From: Gentiana macrophylla
Lineage: Eukaryota; Streptophyta; Magnoliopsida; Gentianales; Gentianaceae
NCBI GenBank assembly: GCA_026214975.1
Contig: CM047815.1
Coordinates: forward strand, 75,793,299 to 75,857,298
Length of the DNA stretch: 64,000 bases
Direction of reading: 5' to 3'
The notes under the pieces were generated by a model that saw only the letters and a list, made by a program, of their open reading frames with translations, ran no database searches and had not been told where the DNA came from. Made by a program: the position numbers and the translations under genes. The first letter of the stretch is position 1. Each line of letters begins with the position of its first letter. Positions 32,950 to 44,859 of the stretch are shown in pieces.

Positions 32950-34343
32950 TCTTTTGGAATCTGTGTCAAGCTATTGACATTAAAAGAGCGCTCCTAGGAG
33001 GCAACCTAGTTTTCTTTGTTTGTTTTCTTTTCTTAGGTTGTTTTGTTTTATTGTTTAGATATAATACTTTAGTTGATTTTGTGTTGATGGTTATTCCTCT
33101 TACGTTCATTGTAAGTGTTTTGTGTTATGTGTTGCTCATATACCCCGTGTACCCCGAGATTATATGGTATGTCGAGTGTTGCGTATACTTTTGAGCAGGT
33201 TTTCGAAGTTACTATCGTCCAAAGGTTGTCTATTCGAGTTGTTATGTATATTCATGCTCGGCCTGAGCTCGCCAACTTTCATCCGACAACCACCGTTGAA
33301 ACCAAATAAGTTTTCTTTTTTTATATTGGCACATTCTCGAGGACATAATGTGATTTAAGTGTGGGGGTGTTTGGGTATGTTTTTATGCTATATCCTTTGA
33401 AATATGAGTGAATGTTAAATTTCATGAATTTAAAATTTTTTGTGAGTCTCGAGCATATAATTGGAACTAGATGCTTGCTAGTTGTAGTTTTCTAACGATG
33501 ATAGTATGTGACTTAGTGAGATAATTATAGCATGTTTTACTTTTATGGAGATAGTTTCGCTTTCACACTCACGAAAGCCTTTGATTTTGAAGCATGACTT
33601 TTGAATTATATCCTTTCATTATTTTTAATGATTTATCTTAGGAAGGTCAAGATAGTAACACCTAAGTTAGACCGTGTCTTCGTGAATATCATAAAGTTTG
33701 AATGTGATAGGTGAGATGTAACTTATGACTTTGAAAAGTGAATAAATAAAGTGAGTGAGCAATTATTAATAAATACGCTTGTCGGAAGTCGGTTTATGAT
33801 TGGAGTGCGGTAGGGTATACCTCGTATGTCCTATTCCACTATGATGACCAAAAGCTCACGATAATGTCGAGAAGCTACCTTATGATTTGAGTAGGTAGGG
33901 GATTATCTCGAAATGTCCTATTCTACTATGACGGGTAAGAGCTTGTTCTGATATGCGTCAAATTTGAAAATTTTGAAAAATGATGAGTAAAAATAAAGTA
34001 AAGTCTTTGTTATCATGGATCTTATACTCAGTGAGAACCGCATGATATGTCAGTAGAGATTATCCTACTGAAAGTGCGTGGGAAGGCTTTGAGTGGAGCT
34101 ATTATCGTCTGTACTCAGGATAGTCATTGGAATTTTTGAGAGGATATTTCTTTGAAAGGCTTGTTAGATTGAGAATGGCTTGTCACACTTACACCGAATC
34201 TATCTCTCGTGATGGTATTGTTTGCTATAGTTGTTGTATCTTTTGTTACGTGAGTTGAGATCTATGTGGATTATTTATAAAGTTGAGCTATAGTTTTGAT
34301 TGTTTTGTCCGAGGACGCATAAAAAAGCTAAGTGTGGGGGTGT
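32950..34343 (+). other. 3' untranslated part and purine tract of the Athila-like element
   Basis: About 1.4 kb without a credible gene. There are two related blocks (about 33785-33845 and 33870-33935) sharing TATGATT.GAGT..GGTAGGG and GTCCTATTC.ACTATGA. The end AAGCTAAGTGTGGGGGTG abuts the 3' LTR as polypurine tract. Athila-type elements may have an env-like frame here; none is visible. Confidence 0.75.
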
Positions 34344-35951
34344 TGTTAAGGCCATATTTATATGATTATTAAAGGTTTATTTCATTATTATTTTCCCCAC
34401 ATTTGCGTAATTTACATGAGAATTAAGGGTTTAAGTGTAATTATTTAATAAAGATGATTTTAAGAGGGTTGTATGCAAAATTGATGATTTTAAGTGTTAA
34501 TTTAATGGAATTATTATTATTTGGATTTTATTACATTTTTGCATTGTTTATTTATCATGTAGGTGTTGATTTTCGAGTGCTATAAGTGGATAAATGAAGC
34601 TCAAGTCGAATTATTCAAGATAGAGTTGGAATTGGCTTGAAGAAATTGGATAAAGATGAAGAAATCCGACCTCAAATCTTGGACGAAGCGTCAGGCAAAT
34701 CGGCGTTCCATTCCAGACGGGCGCTTGATAAAGTGAACGAGCGTCCGGAATTGTATTTTACATTCGTGAGAGTTCGGACGGAGGATGAACGAAGCGCTTA
34801 CTCAAAGTCCAGCATTCTCGACGGGCGCCCACGAGACCAGACGCAGCGTCCACACCGACTTACTTCCAAATTGACTTAAAACTCTATAAAAGCACCGCGA
34901 TTATGAAGCCTTAAAACCCTAATCTTTTACACACTATTTACTCATATACACACAAATGCGCTTCTAGAACCCTAAGGAGCCGCTTTTACACAGAGATGCA
35001 AATCTCCCCTTCAACAATCGTGTTCATCATGATTGTTGGCTAAATATCCTGCAGTGAGTCGACGGAGGAAGCCTATCAACAACACAAACCAACTAGAGAG
35101 TTCGATGCTTATGTTTAGTGAGTTTATTTCATAGTTTTTCATTACTTTGGATCTGCTTTATGTTGTTTAAGTTTTATTGAATTAAGATTTGATGAAACGA
35201 TTTATGTTTAATTTATGCTTGAATAAATTTATGAAAGTATGTTTATTTGAGTTCTCTTTCGCTCAAAGTAATGCATCTAATTGTGTTTTAAGAGATTATG
35301 CATGATTAGTTGAGTAAGAGTTTGGAAACAATCTCGTGATCCTGTTTTGATTGCATGTTCAGTTTATTTGAAAAGATAAACGAAACCCTAGAATTTGGTT
35401 GAAGAAATTTAATTGAATTCGTGAATAAATCACTACTAAAAACTATGTCTTTTTAATCACCATCTAGTTGGGATTGTTGGTTGATAGGTGGAATCTAGTC
35501 GCCTTGCTGTGTTTTCCTTTAATTGTTTTAATTAAATCGTTTAGATTAAGTTTAGTTAAGTTCTAGTTTTATAAACCCTAGTTTCCTGCTTTTTTTACGC
35601 AATTTCTGCTCGATCAGAAGTCGACGCCGTCCGCACAGCGCACGCCCGTCCGTTAGATTCCGTTTTGCACGCTGCTCACCAAAGTGAACGCCGCTGGCTT
35701 TCTTCTCGCTTTTCTTATTTTTCTTGCTTGTTTTTACTCTTGTTTTAGTTTTAATTCTTAGGTTTAGGTTTTAGTTAGTTTCACTTTAGTTTAGTAGTTT
35801 AGTTCATAATTGTGACATAATTGATATAGATTTATATCTGAATCCGATAAACATTCCACTCCCTTAGGACGATCCGTAAACACCCTATACTACGATCCTT
35901 ATACTTGGGGTGTTTCGGTTTATAAATTATAAAACTAGTTTTTACCGAACA
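34344..35951 (+). repeat. 3' LTR of the Athila-like element
   Basis: Direct copy of 24342-26001 with one instead of two tandem 51-bp units. Long stretches are identical, while short GC-rich islands are heavily changed. Confidence 0.92.
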
Positions 35952-36473
35952 CCGGATTTTGAAACCGCTCGATCCAGATTGCAATTGGAGGAGACGACTA
36001 AGGCGGAGCGGGCTCGTGAGGAATCGGTGGCTGCTGCTCTCTTGGCGTCCCATCCACCGCCGGGTCAATCGTCCAGTAAGTAGGGGCATAGCTTTGGTGG
36101 TGGTTCCGGCCAACAGTCAGGTCAACGCAAAAATCATCAACGCCGGGGCAAAGGGAATGGTGGCAAACAGGCAAGGAGCAATTCTGGGCCATCAAATCCG
36201 CAAATGGGAGGTGGTAATTATGGTGGTGGTCCTGCAGCTCTTCCTTCCCCGATGGCTGGTGGTTTTCGACCTTCCTGGCAGCAGCTTCAATGGTGGTGGT
36301 ATGCCACCCAATACGGTATGCCACCCTATCCATATCCTACACAGCCGCGTCCAACTGGTCCGGGAATGCACGGCGTCCGTCCGCCGCCACCACCAACGCA
36401 GCAGCAGGCACATGTGACAGAGGAGATTCCTACAGAGATTGATGCGGCTTTTAATGCTATGACCTTAAATCCA

Positions 36474-39400
36474 CCTACCCCGACGTGGTTTATGGATACC
36501 GGTGCCACGAGCCATATGACTGCTAACCCAGGTACTCTCTCGTCCTATTTTAATTCTAGCGTCAATTCAACAATAATTGTTGGTAATGGCCAGTCAATTC
36601 CGGTGTGTGGTCACGGTGATGCATCCCTCTCGTCCCCCAAAACTCCGTTACACTTAAAGAATGTCCTTCATGTTCCCCACCTTATTAAGAATTTAGTCTC
36701 TGTTCGAAAATTCACGACTGATAATAATGTTAGTGTCGCTTTGATCCGTTTGGTTTCTCTGTGTATGATATGACGATGGGGACGCAATCGATGTGAGAGC
36801 TCGAGTGGCTTATATCCGATTATCCCGGTAGTCTCGTCCAAGCAACCCTCACAGCCCACCAACGACAACTCCCTGGCATGAACGTTTGCCACCCGGCCAT
36901 TCTATTTTACATTCCTTTTTCGCGTAATAAATTTATTGACGCCATATATCCAAATCGCATCGCTTTGTCAATCTTGTGTGCTTGGTAAACATATACGGTT
37001 ACCATTTATTGCTTCTACTTCAGTTACGCATTTTCCATTTGATATTATGCACAGTGACTTGTGGACTAGTCCTATTTTGAGTAGCTCAGGACATCGTTAT
37101 TATGTTTTATTTTTGGATGATTACTCGAAATATCTGTGGACTTTTCCTATTGCCCAGAAATCTCAAGTATTTCCTATTTTTCGAAGTTTATGTGTTTTTA
37201 TGCAAACCCATTTTGGCCGTACTATTAAAAATCTGCAATGCGATAATGGTAGAGAGTTTGATAATGCTCCGTTTCATACATTGTGTCAGTCTCTTGGTGT
37301 CTCATTCCGATTTTCTTGTCCCTATACCTCCTCCCAAAATGGAAAGGCAGAACGTAAAATTCGATCTATCAATAACATTGTGCGCACCTTATTGGTTCAT
37401 GCGTCACTCCCACCTAATTTTTGGCATCATGCATTGCAAATGGCGACCTATCTTCTAAACATCTTACCAAGCACCTTACTTGACAATGCGTCACCTCACC
37501 AAATCCTTTACAATCGGGATCCTGCTTATTCCCACCTTCGGGTTTTTGGTTGTTCGTGTTTTCCGCTCTTTCCTTCCACCACTATTAATAAGCTTCAAGC
37601 TCGGTCTTCTCCGTGTGTCTTTTTGGGTTTTCCTTCCGACCATCGGGATTATAAATGTTATGAGTTGTCCTCTAGAAAATTTATTGTGTGTCGTCATGTG
37701 GTGTTCGATGAAACGCGCTTCCCGTTTTCTACTCTACACACACCTCTGCCCGACACATATACCTTTTTAGATGACCCCGAGTTTGTATATTGGCCTCAGC
37801 ATGCACCCAGGTCCACGGCCCAATCTGACTCTGGGCCTGTTACCCCCCAAACCTCCGGCCAACCCAGCTTGGTTTCGTCCAACAACTCATCCTCTGATGG
37901 GCCTCCATCGGTCCAGAGTTCTTCTTCCTCCATGGCCCACACCTCCTCTTCCTCACCAATTAATCCCAGCCCACCTCCTCTTCCCACAACTCAACCTTCC
38001 AGGCCTATAACACGCAACCAACATGGGATATATAAGCCCAATACTAAATACTCCACCGACCATGCATTCGTCTCTCCTGGTTCGCCTTCACCCTTGCCCA
38101 AAAATCCTGTGGAGGCACTTCGTGACCCAAATTGGAAGTTGGCTATGTCGGATGAGTTTGACGCTTTAATTAAAAATGGGACGTGGGAGTTGGTACCCCG
38201 CCCATCTGGTATTAATATTATTCGCTCCATGTGGGTATTTACTCACAAATATAAATCTGACGGTTCTTTTGAGAGGCATAAAGCCCATCTTGTAGGTGAT
38301 GGAAAGACGCAACAGGTTGGCATTGACTGTGGGGAGACTTTTAGTCCGGTGGTCAAACCGGCCACGATACGCGTTGTTTTGAGTTTGGCTCTAAGCAGGG
38401 ATTGGCAGATTCACCAACTTGATGTTAAGAATGCGTTCTTGCACGGTGATTTATCTGAAACTGTCTATATGCATCAGCCACTTGGGTTTCGAGATCCCAC
38501 TCATCCGGATTTTGTTTGTCTGCTCCGTAAGTCGTTATATGGTTTGAAACAGGCTCCTCGAGCATGGTACAGACGTTTTGCTGATTATGTCTGCGGTTTT
38601 GGTTTTACGAATAGCCGTTGTGATGCATCATTATTTATATATCGTCGTGGCACGGATATGGCCTATCTTTTGTTATATGTGGATGACATCATCCTGGCTA
38701 CTTCTTCGGACGAAGTGCGCACCTTCATCGTGTCCAAACTCGATTCAGAGTTCGCTATGAAAGACTTGGGCTCTATTAATTATTTTTTGGGTATTAGTGT
38801 GACGCGGAATCCTACGGGCCTTTTCCTCTCCCAATGTGTTTATGCCGCGGATCTCATCAATCGTGCCGGCATGAGTAATTGCAAACCCAGCTGTACACCG
38901 GTGGACACAAAGCCCAAGTTGGCGGCAACTTCTTGAGCACCTTTCGACGATCCGTCCCTCTACCGTAGTCTCGCTGGTGCTTTGCAATATCTTACGTTCA
39001 CAAGACCAGATATCTCATATGCGGTTCAACAGATTTGTCTACATATGCACGATCCCCGAACCGAGCATATGAACGCTTTGAAACGGATACTTCGGTATGT
39101 TAAAGGCACTCTCCATTTTGGTTTGCATCTGTCCAAGTCGGCCAGCCATGATCTTGTTGCATATACCGATGCCGATTGGGGAGGGTGCCCGGATACACGA
39201 CGATCTACTTCGGGTTATTGTGTGTTTTTAGGTGACAATCTTGTCTCGTGGTCGTCCAAGCGTCAACCCACATTATCCAAGTCGAGTGCCGAGGCGGAGT
39301 ATAGGGGGGTTGCTAATGTTGTATCCGAATCATGCTGGCTCCGAAATCTTTTGCTCGAATTATTATGCCCAGTACGGAAGGCTACTTTGGTTTACTGTGA

Positions 39401-39624
39401 TAATATGAGTGCGATTTATTTGTCCGGCAATCCGTGCAACACCAACGGATGGCACATTGAACTTGATATTTTATTTGTTCGAAAAAGTTGCGCGCGGGGA
39501 AGTTCGTGTTCATCACGTCCCGTCCCGCTATCAGGTCGCAGATATATTTACTAAGGGGTTGCCACAGATTCTCTTCGATGACTTTCGCGCCAGTCACAAC
39601 ATCCGAGCTCCTCCCGTTTATTGA
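36474..39624 (+). pseudogene. Copia A pol (protease, integrase, RT, RNase H), nearly intact
   Basis: The protease active site is WFMDTGATSHM (about 36488). A damaged stretch (36750-36940) follows. One open frame, 36936-38936, holds integrase with HSDLW, QCDNGREF and NGKAERKIR (D, D, E all present). It then has RT with QLDVKNAFLHGDL and LLLYVDDIILAT. A single TGA (38934) interrupts before RNase H: FTRPDISYAVQQIC, YTDADWGGCPDTRRS, KSSAEAEYRGVA. Compensating shifts near 39430-39490 precede the last block VADIFTKGLPQ. The copy has few lesions, in keeping with its almost identical LTRs. Confidence 0.9.
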
Positions 39625-39630
39625 GGAGGG

Positions 39631-39829
39631 TGTTAGAATATGTAAATATTCTAGAATATATTTATTTAGATTATATTTATTTAGATTGACCGGTTACGAT
39701 TTAGTCAATATTCTTGTAATTAGTTACCATAATCCTAAGAGGATTTGGTGGGATTGATTTCCTAGATAGTTACATACTTGTGTATATATTGTACGAAAGG
39801 TGAATGAAATAAACCAAGAATCATATTAT

Positions 39830-39834
<5 letters not shown>
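39631..39834 (+). repeat. 3' LTR of copia A
   Basis: 204 bp, TGTTAGAATATG to ATTATTTTCA, directly after the purine tract TTGAGGAGGG. It is unsplit and shows what the interrupted 5' LTR looked like before copia B arrived. Confidence 0.93.

Positions 39835-39896
<62 letters not shown>
39835..39896. repeat. TA microsatellite
   Basis: About 30 TA units follow the copia A LTR, continuing the microsatellite found at its left edge. Confidence 0.95.
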
Positions 39897-39899
<3 letters not shown>

Positions 39900-40133
39900 G
39901 TGTATACATATTAAGGTTGAAACTCATTCTTTAAGTATCATGTTCTTCGAATACTCGTATCTGTAGTCAAGATACGTGTATCCAATAAAGTATCCAACTT
40001 TTGAAAATTACAATTTGCCCCAGATACGTATCCAACGGAGTATCCTGAGTATCTGTGAAGTATCGGTATCCGATACGTATCGGATACGAGATATGCTTGC
40101 AGGACGGAGTATCCGTGCATCATAGGTCGCACA

Positions 40134-41188
40134 ACCAACATAGCGGTGCGTATAAGGAGGGCGGACCTACACTAATCAATGGACCGAGATCCCTAAGAAA
40201 CTATAATATAATACAATTTAGTTTCGTTGTTAAAAAATAATATAAAAACATTACTAATTTTCCACTAGATCTTCAAATTTGATCCGATCATCCGGTTGAA
40301 TTTTTGGCAACCACACTTACGGTTCGGGCATAAATTTCCTACTAATGGATCAAGTTGCGGGGTGTCCCGTGGGCCTGGTCTAGCTGTTTCATGGGCAATT
40401 CATGACGTGTATTATTTATTTTATCGCATCAAACGAGTCCAAGAAAAAAACAAGGAAAAAGACTGATGTAAACAAGATGTGGCGTAGAAGGAGATGGATG
40501 ACAATAATTTTAGGTGTGTGAGGGAAAGGGGTGTGTCGATTTGCTCTCATATATGTTGCATTCAAAATTATCAGGAAAGAGATATGGTGTGCATAATTCG
40601 AAGAAAAGTAGAAAAAATTGATATGCTTTTGTCAATGTTTGCGTGGAATGAGAGGAAATGGCAAAAAACTCAAAGGAATCAATTTGTTGAAGATAAAGAA
40701 AAAGTTGTTCAATTTTATGATAGGTGATTGTCACGGCTCGTCTTATTTAAGGTCCATTAAGAACGGTGTGTCTTATTATCACACTTCGACTGAATTTGCG
40801 TCTGAAAATAATTTTTTGAAATCACGATAATGTATATTTTAGAGGCTCAATATAGGTTAGAAATCACAATTAAACGGTCAGAAGATAATTTTTTATCCTT
40901 GCCGAATTTGAATCACGATGTTGCATATTTACTAGACTTAATATTGGCCAGAAAGCACACATTTGATACTTTTGACTGAAATTCGGTCACTAAAGTAATC
41001 AATATTCTACCCAAAATTTAAATCAATCGATTAGCAAAAAAAATAATAATGGAAGAGTAAAATTGAAAAAAAAATTAGTCAAAATCGATTAAAAATAATG
41101 ATCAAAAAAAAAAAATGGAAGAGTAAAATTGAAAAAATAAATATTTAACCTAAAAATAAATATGATGTGTTAAATTTTTTATAGGCGT
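40134..41188. other. Intergenic, no feature supported
   Basis: About 1 kb of AT-rich sequence. A 77-codon frame at 40494-40727 has no recognisable family and no supporting context. Runs of A near 41035-41115 repeat GGAAGAGTAAAATTGAAAAA twice. No gene or element is called. Confidence 0.6.
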
Positions 41189-41204
41189 GAAAAGACTTTT
41201 ACTT

Positions 41205-41457
41205 TTATTTTATTTTTTTTTTGAGAAGGAAAAGACCTTTTTTTTTCCTTTTCTTAAAGCCCTCCAGTATCCGGATCCCACTGGTCCGACTAATCCGAAG
41301 TTTGGCTCGAGTCGTGCCTGCAGAGTCTAACTCTTACTCCGGTCTACGGTCTGGTCAAGAGCTCTTTCAACATGACGCCTCAAAATAGAATCGAACCGGT
41401 ACCCTCCCTAGGCATTCTCAAATTACCTATCACTTGAGTCAATTTATTTGATTGAAG
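41205..41457 (-). mobile_element. tRNA-derived SINE, minus strand
   Basis: Read in reverse, it begins near TGACTCAAGTGATAGG (box A-like), followed about 40 bp later by GGTTCGATTCT (box B). It ends in an A-rich tail, seen as T runs at about 41205-41252. The 16-bp GAAAAGACTTTTACTT flanks it at 41189-41204 and 41458-41473. A third, similar AGGAAAAGACC at 41227 makes the exact tail edge uncertain. Box A, box B, tail and long target duplication together support a SINE. No plant SINE family could be named. Confidence 0.75.
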
Positions 41458-41746
41458 GAAAAGACTTTTACTTGTACGTAAGAAATTTATCGATGTCTAA
41501 GCAAATATTTAAAAAGTAACAATATTTTTACTAAATAAAAATAATATCATAGAAGGTGTATACCTACAAATCTATAAGGATAATGATATGGATTCTGATG
41601 TAGGTAATAAATGATTGTATGGTATATATGGATAAAGATGTTATGCAATGAAATGTTTCTTTTGTTTTTCTTAAAGGTTAATAGGAATAATGATGGGAAT
41701 GTTGTTGAAGAGTATAATGCATAGAGTGACGGTAAAATACTAAAAT

Positions 41747-42712
41747 TGTTGTAACATATTACAAGAAGAACCTAGAAAACATAAGCAATAATCATAAAAT
41801 CAAATAAGAATAGAAAGTAAGAAACATATATTTAATGTGGTATCCGGCATTTGCTGACTAATCCACGAACAGAAAAAGGAATATTTATTATGCACAATAA
41901 GTTATAATGATACTACTTATTGTTACAACATGATAATATCATCGGACAGTCACAACATGATTGTTGAATGTGCCTTCTCCTCTAGACTGGCTATCTCAAC
42001 TGAACTCGTATCCCCAGTCTTTGTCAACGGAGCCAATAGCTTTAACAAGCCATGCAACTTGATATGTAATAAACTGAAGTTTTTTTTACCTATGAACTTG
42101 TCGATTTTCACGTGAATTTCAGAAATCCTTCTCGCCGGAGAACAAGCCTTAATCCAAAACCTAGCGTTGATCACAACTTTGGTGCCAATCAATCTTGCTC
42201 GAAATAGATCGTGATAATTCCAAAAAACCTTCGCTCTGATGCCAGTTTGTTGTAACAAATTGCAATAAGAACCCATAAAACAGAAACAATAATCGTAAAA
42301 TCAAACAAGAGCATAAAGTAAGAAACATATATTTAATATGGTATCCGGCAATGTGCCGACTAATCCACGGACATAAAGATTAATATTTATTATGCACAAA
42401 AAGTTACAAATGTACTGCTGATTTTGCAATAACGGTTGGTATTTATAGTCTTGGGAACCTAACCCTAGCCTCCATAATGTCCAACTGAGTATTTTCCTAA
42501 AATACCCCCGTATGTTGTTTTCACATAAAACAGACAAAGAACTACCAGTTGTAAGCAGGTTGAGACTCAAAGCTGATTCAGACGTGAACACATAGGATTC
42601 AAATGTGATCACCAAAACTCAGCTGAGAACTTCTCAGCTGAACATATCAGGCTTGAATACCTCAGCTGAATATCAATTCAGCCGAGTCTTCCAGATTCAG
42701 CTTTGACTGACA
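41747..42712 (-). mobile_element. Internally deleted copia relic (G)
   Basis: In the element's sense it has a 465-bp 5' LTR (42248-42712, TGTCAGTC...GTTACAACA) and the primer site TGGCATCAGAGC (42233-42244). About 300 bp of gag beginning follow, then the last 165 bp or so of a second LTR (41747-41912). Both LTR pieces share TTGTGCATAATAAA, GGATTAGTC and the ACAACA end. Nearly all gag and pol are gone. Flanks AAAAT and GATTC do not match, so there is no target duplication. Confidence 0.8.
41930..42230 (-). pseudogene. Start of copia gag in relic G
   Basis: The frame contains VKIDKFIGKKNFSLLHIKL and EEKAHSTIML, matching the N-terminal part of the copia gag in relic F (57840-58040), which has KIDKFTGRNNFNMWQIKM and then EEKAH. 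It stops at a TGA immediately after TIML. Confidence 0.75.
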
Positions 42713-43939
42713 GATTCAGATTCAAACACAAAGATCAACTCACATGACTAACACTAATGATATGTATTACCTTGCAGTGCTATGGATTAAGAAATAGAGA
42801 CTCTTGTGTGAATGCTCTTACACATACTAAGAATGAGTACGACATATACCGCTACAATGCATGTGGGAATGTGTGATGAAATATATAAAATATAAATTAT
42901 CTACCTCTCATCAGTTTAAGTTTTGGAAAAGATATCAGAGAATGAGGTCCCGAGTTCAAATCTCAACCTGACTTAATATTCAATAAAATTAGAAAATTGT
43001 TGTCTTGAAAAAATATAACAGAAAATTGATGAACTTTGCTTTAAAAAAAATTGATGGACATTTTTAAACATGAGAGAAACTATGCTTTCAGTGAGATATT
43101 GGTCATTCTCGAAGATATATTGTCGTTCCCGATGAAAGTCGCCAGGACGGATGAAAATGTTGTTGAGATAAAAAAAAATTTTTTTTTTTTTTCGATGATT
43201 TATTCATTGCTTTCAATGATATTACGATGATATTTCTCTCTAGTTCGGGATTATGTGGCGATTTCATCGGGACCGTTGACTAGGGCTTCAAAGTATCTCC
43301 TATCATAGGAAGACATAGGTACCTCCTATCCGAGATCCTGCGTCCATCATTGCCTCATATAACATTACTTTATACCCCAAAAAGTCATGTCTCCACATTT
43401 TTTACTATTTGTTATTCTCCTATATGTGGTTCTAGAGCTAACTTGAAAAAAAAGATAAACATATTTTACCAAATTTTAAATATAACTTTCGTTATTCTCC
43501 TATGCTAAAGGGGACGATTGGTCGGTTCTAGAGCCCTTTGTCTTGGTTGAAAAAGATCGATGATATCATATTTATACCAAATATATAATAATAATAATAA
43601 ATAAATAAATAAGTCATAAATCCAATATTTTTTCACTAGTGAGATGCCACATCTTTTTACACTTTTTATATATACTTCTGATTTCCAATTCAATTACGTG
43701 TGAATAATTATGACCACAAAGTTGATAGTGTCACAAAATTGTTATTTAATATAAATGTCAAGAAATTATCTGTGTTTGTACTAGTATTATTTATAGTTTT
43801 TCTAATAAATATTTATTATTGGTATTTCGAAATAAGTTATCATCGTTGAACATGAACATAAATTATAAGAGTGTCTCATGATATCTACAGCTTTAAGCGA
43901 AAATCGATTTAAAATATTTCTTTTTACAAAATTACCGAA
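42713..43939. other. Intergenic, short repeats only
   Basis: No gene is seen. A tRNA-promoter-like stretch (about 42905-42970, CATCAGTTTAAG and GAGTTCAAATCTC) may be a SINE or LTR fragment. An A-run/T-run inverted pair lies at 43171-43193, and ATA/AAT microsatellite at about 43586-43612. Confidence 0.5.
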
Positions 43940-44026
43940 GGGGCGGCGGAGGGGTGAAGGGGCCCTTAGGCACCTGAGGGCCTAAAACCCAAGCCTAGGG
44001 TGCCTTATTGAAGGGCCGGCCCTAGA
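43940..44026. repeat. GC-rich inverted repeat, hAT-like ends
   Basis: GGGGCCCTTAGGCACC (43959-43974) pairs with GGGTGCCTTATTGAAGGGCC (43999-44018) around a short centre. The flanks GGGGCGGC and GGCCGGCCCTAG resemble hAT termini. No target duplication was recognised. Confidence 0.45.
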
Positions 44027-44120
44027 CAATCTAGTCTAGTTGGAGTGTGGGCTTCGAATCACGTCGGGAGTCACCTCTATCAGCAAAAAGGTGTAAAGAC
44101 ACTCTGAGTATAATAAAATA

Positions 44121-44371
44121 CTCCCTCCGTTTTGAAATAACTGAGGCAGTTGTAAAAACACGCATATTAAGAATGCGAGTTAATATTTTAATTTGAATGC
44201 CAAAATAACTAAAAGAACCTTAGTCTATAATTAATATAATGTGGTATTTATTCTCTCACTCCTTAATAAATAAGGGTAGATGTAGGAAAAACACAATAAA
44301 TATTGCATTGTTATTTTGAAACAAATTTTTTTGATAATTGTCTCAATTATTTCGAAACGGAGGAATGAGAG
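44121..44371. mobile_element. Stowaway-like MITE, about 250 bp
   Basis: The left end CTCCCTCCGTTTTGAAATAA is inversely repeated at the right end (TTATTTCGAAACGGAGG.., about 44347-44365). TA lies at both edges (44119-44120, 44372-44373). This terminus and the TA target are the Stowaway signature. The last ten bases on the right carry a small insertion. Confidence 0.85.
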
Positions 44372-44373
44372 TA

Positions 44374-44859
44374 TGAGACACATCTCTCGATATAAATCAT
44401 TCACTAATCTTAAAAGAAGCGGTGGTGGGGCCCTTTTGGTTCAATCCTTTTTTTCAAGTAAATGGTATTTGCACTATACATTTGTGTAGTGTTATTTTCA
44501 ATACATGTTTTTTTCTTTCTAATTGATTAAAATGATGAACCATTTATTGTGATGTGTTCCAACAAAATCAATGATGATGATAATATTGTGAAAGATGTTG
44601 TTGAAGATGTTCTAGTGGATGATGTATCATACACTTTTAATGAGATCATTCATGGCGAAAGTCGATTTCTACATGGCAAACATTATCCTAAAGAATGAAT
44701 TCCAAAGAGTGCCACGTATAAAAAGTATATTACATACTATATGGATCTCATGCTATCGTATTATAATGATTCCATTTTCATAAAAACATTATTAATACTT
44801 ATCATTTTTTCATCGAAACGAAATTAGATTATTTAGAGAATAAATACATATCATATTTT
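44374..44859. other. Intergenic, copy of a dispersed repeat
   Basis: Positions about 44468-44575 (GCACTATACATTTGTGTAGTG, then ATTGATTAAAATGATGAACC) resemble part of the MITE at 54621-54959. No gene is supported. Confidence 0.45.

Larger units (their letters stand above)
24342..35951 (+). mobile_element. Athila-like Ty3/gypsy element, 11.6 kb, in copia A gag
   Basis: LTRs of 1660 and 1608 bp begin TGTTAAGG and end ACCGAACA. CCGGA is duplicated at 24337-24341 and 35952-35956. The primer site TGGCGCCGTTGCCGGGGA (26008-26025) is the tRNA-Asp type used by Athila elements. Domain order is gag, protease, RT, RNase H, integrase. The RT box FMDDFSVYG and gag motifs support Athila-like identity. No env-like frame was seen. 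All frames are broken. Confidence 0.92.
23771..36473 (+). pseudogene. Copia A gag, split by the Athila-like element
   Basis: The gag begins MADSSKLQPI (23771). A frameshift near 23880 precedes SYDVLDHIIPPTAVEEKKAY; then LQWIYATVSPDILTRIL and MLKGLTDAYDTFVTVI run up to the insertion point (24341). The frame resumes at 35957 with ETARSRLQLEETTKAERA, showing that the insertion split one exon. A Gly/Gln/Pro-rich tail (36204-36470) precedes the protease. One stop near 36080 further breaks it. Confidence 0.85.
18505..39834 (+). mobile_element. Ty1/copia element A, interrupted by two younger elements
   Basis: It has short 204-bp LTRs starting TGTTAGAATATG and ending ATTATTTTCA. The primer site TGGTATCAGAGA (23709-23720) and purine tract TTGAGGAGGG (39621-39630) are in place. 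TATAT on both sides fits a 5-bp duplication inside a TA microsatellite. Without its two insertions the element is about 4.7 kb. Short LTRs and small size fit the Ale/Retrofit type of copia (inference). The LTRs differ at about one position, so the insertion is recent. Confidence 0.92.
18296..40126. mobile_element. MITE-like repeat of about 0.5 kb, split by the nested copia block
   Basis: The left end reads CTAGGATGCAAGGATACGG; the reverse complement of the right end reads CTATGATGCACGGATAC. TCGCACA lies outside both ends (18289-18295 and 40127-40133), consistent with a 7-8 bp target duplication. Without the insertion the element would be about 0.5 kb. The right half is rich in GATACGTATCC motifs. 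The superfamily is uncertain. Confidence 0.6.

Noticed and set aside
32950..34343. env-like gene in the Athila-like element
   Set aside because: Athila relatives may carry one here, but no frame longer than about 90 codons and no signal peptide or membrane pattern was seen.
40494..40727. 77-codon frame as a small gene
   Set aside because: No recognisable family, no homologous neighbour, and AT-rich repeat surroundings; length is within chance expectation.
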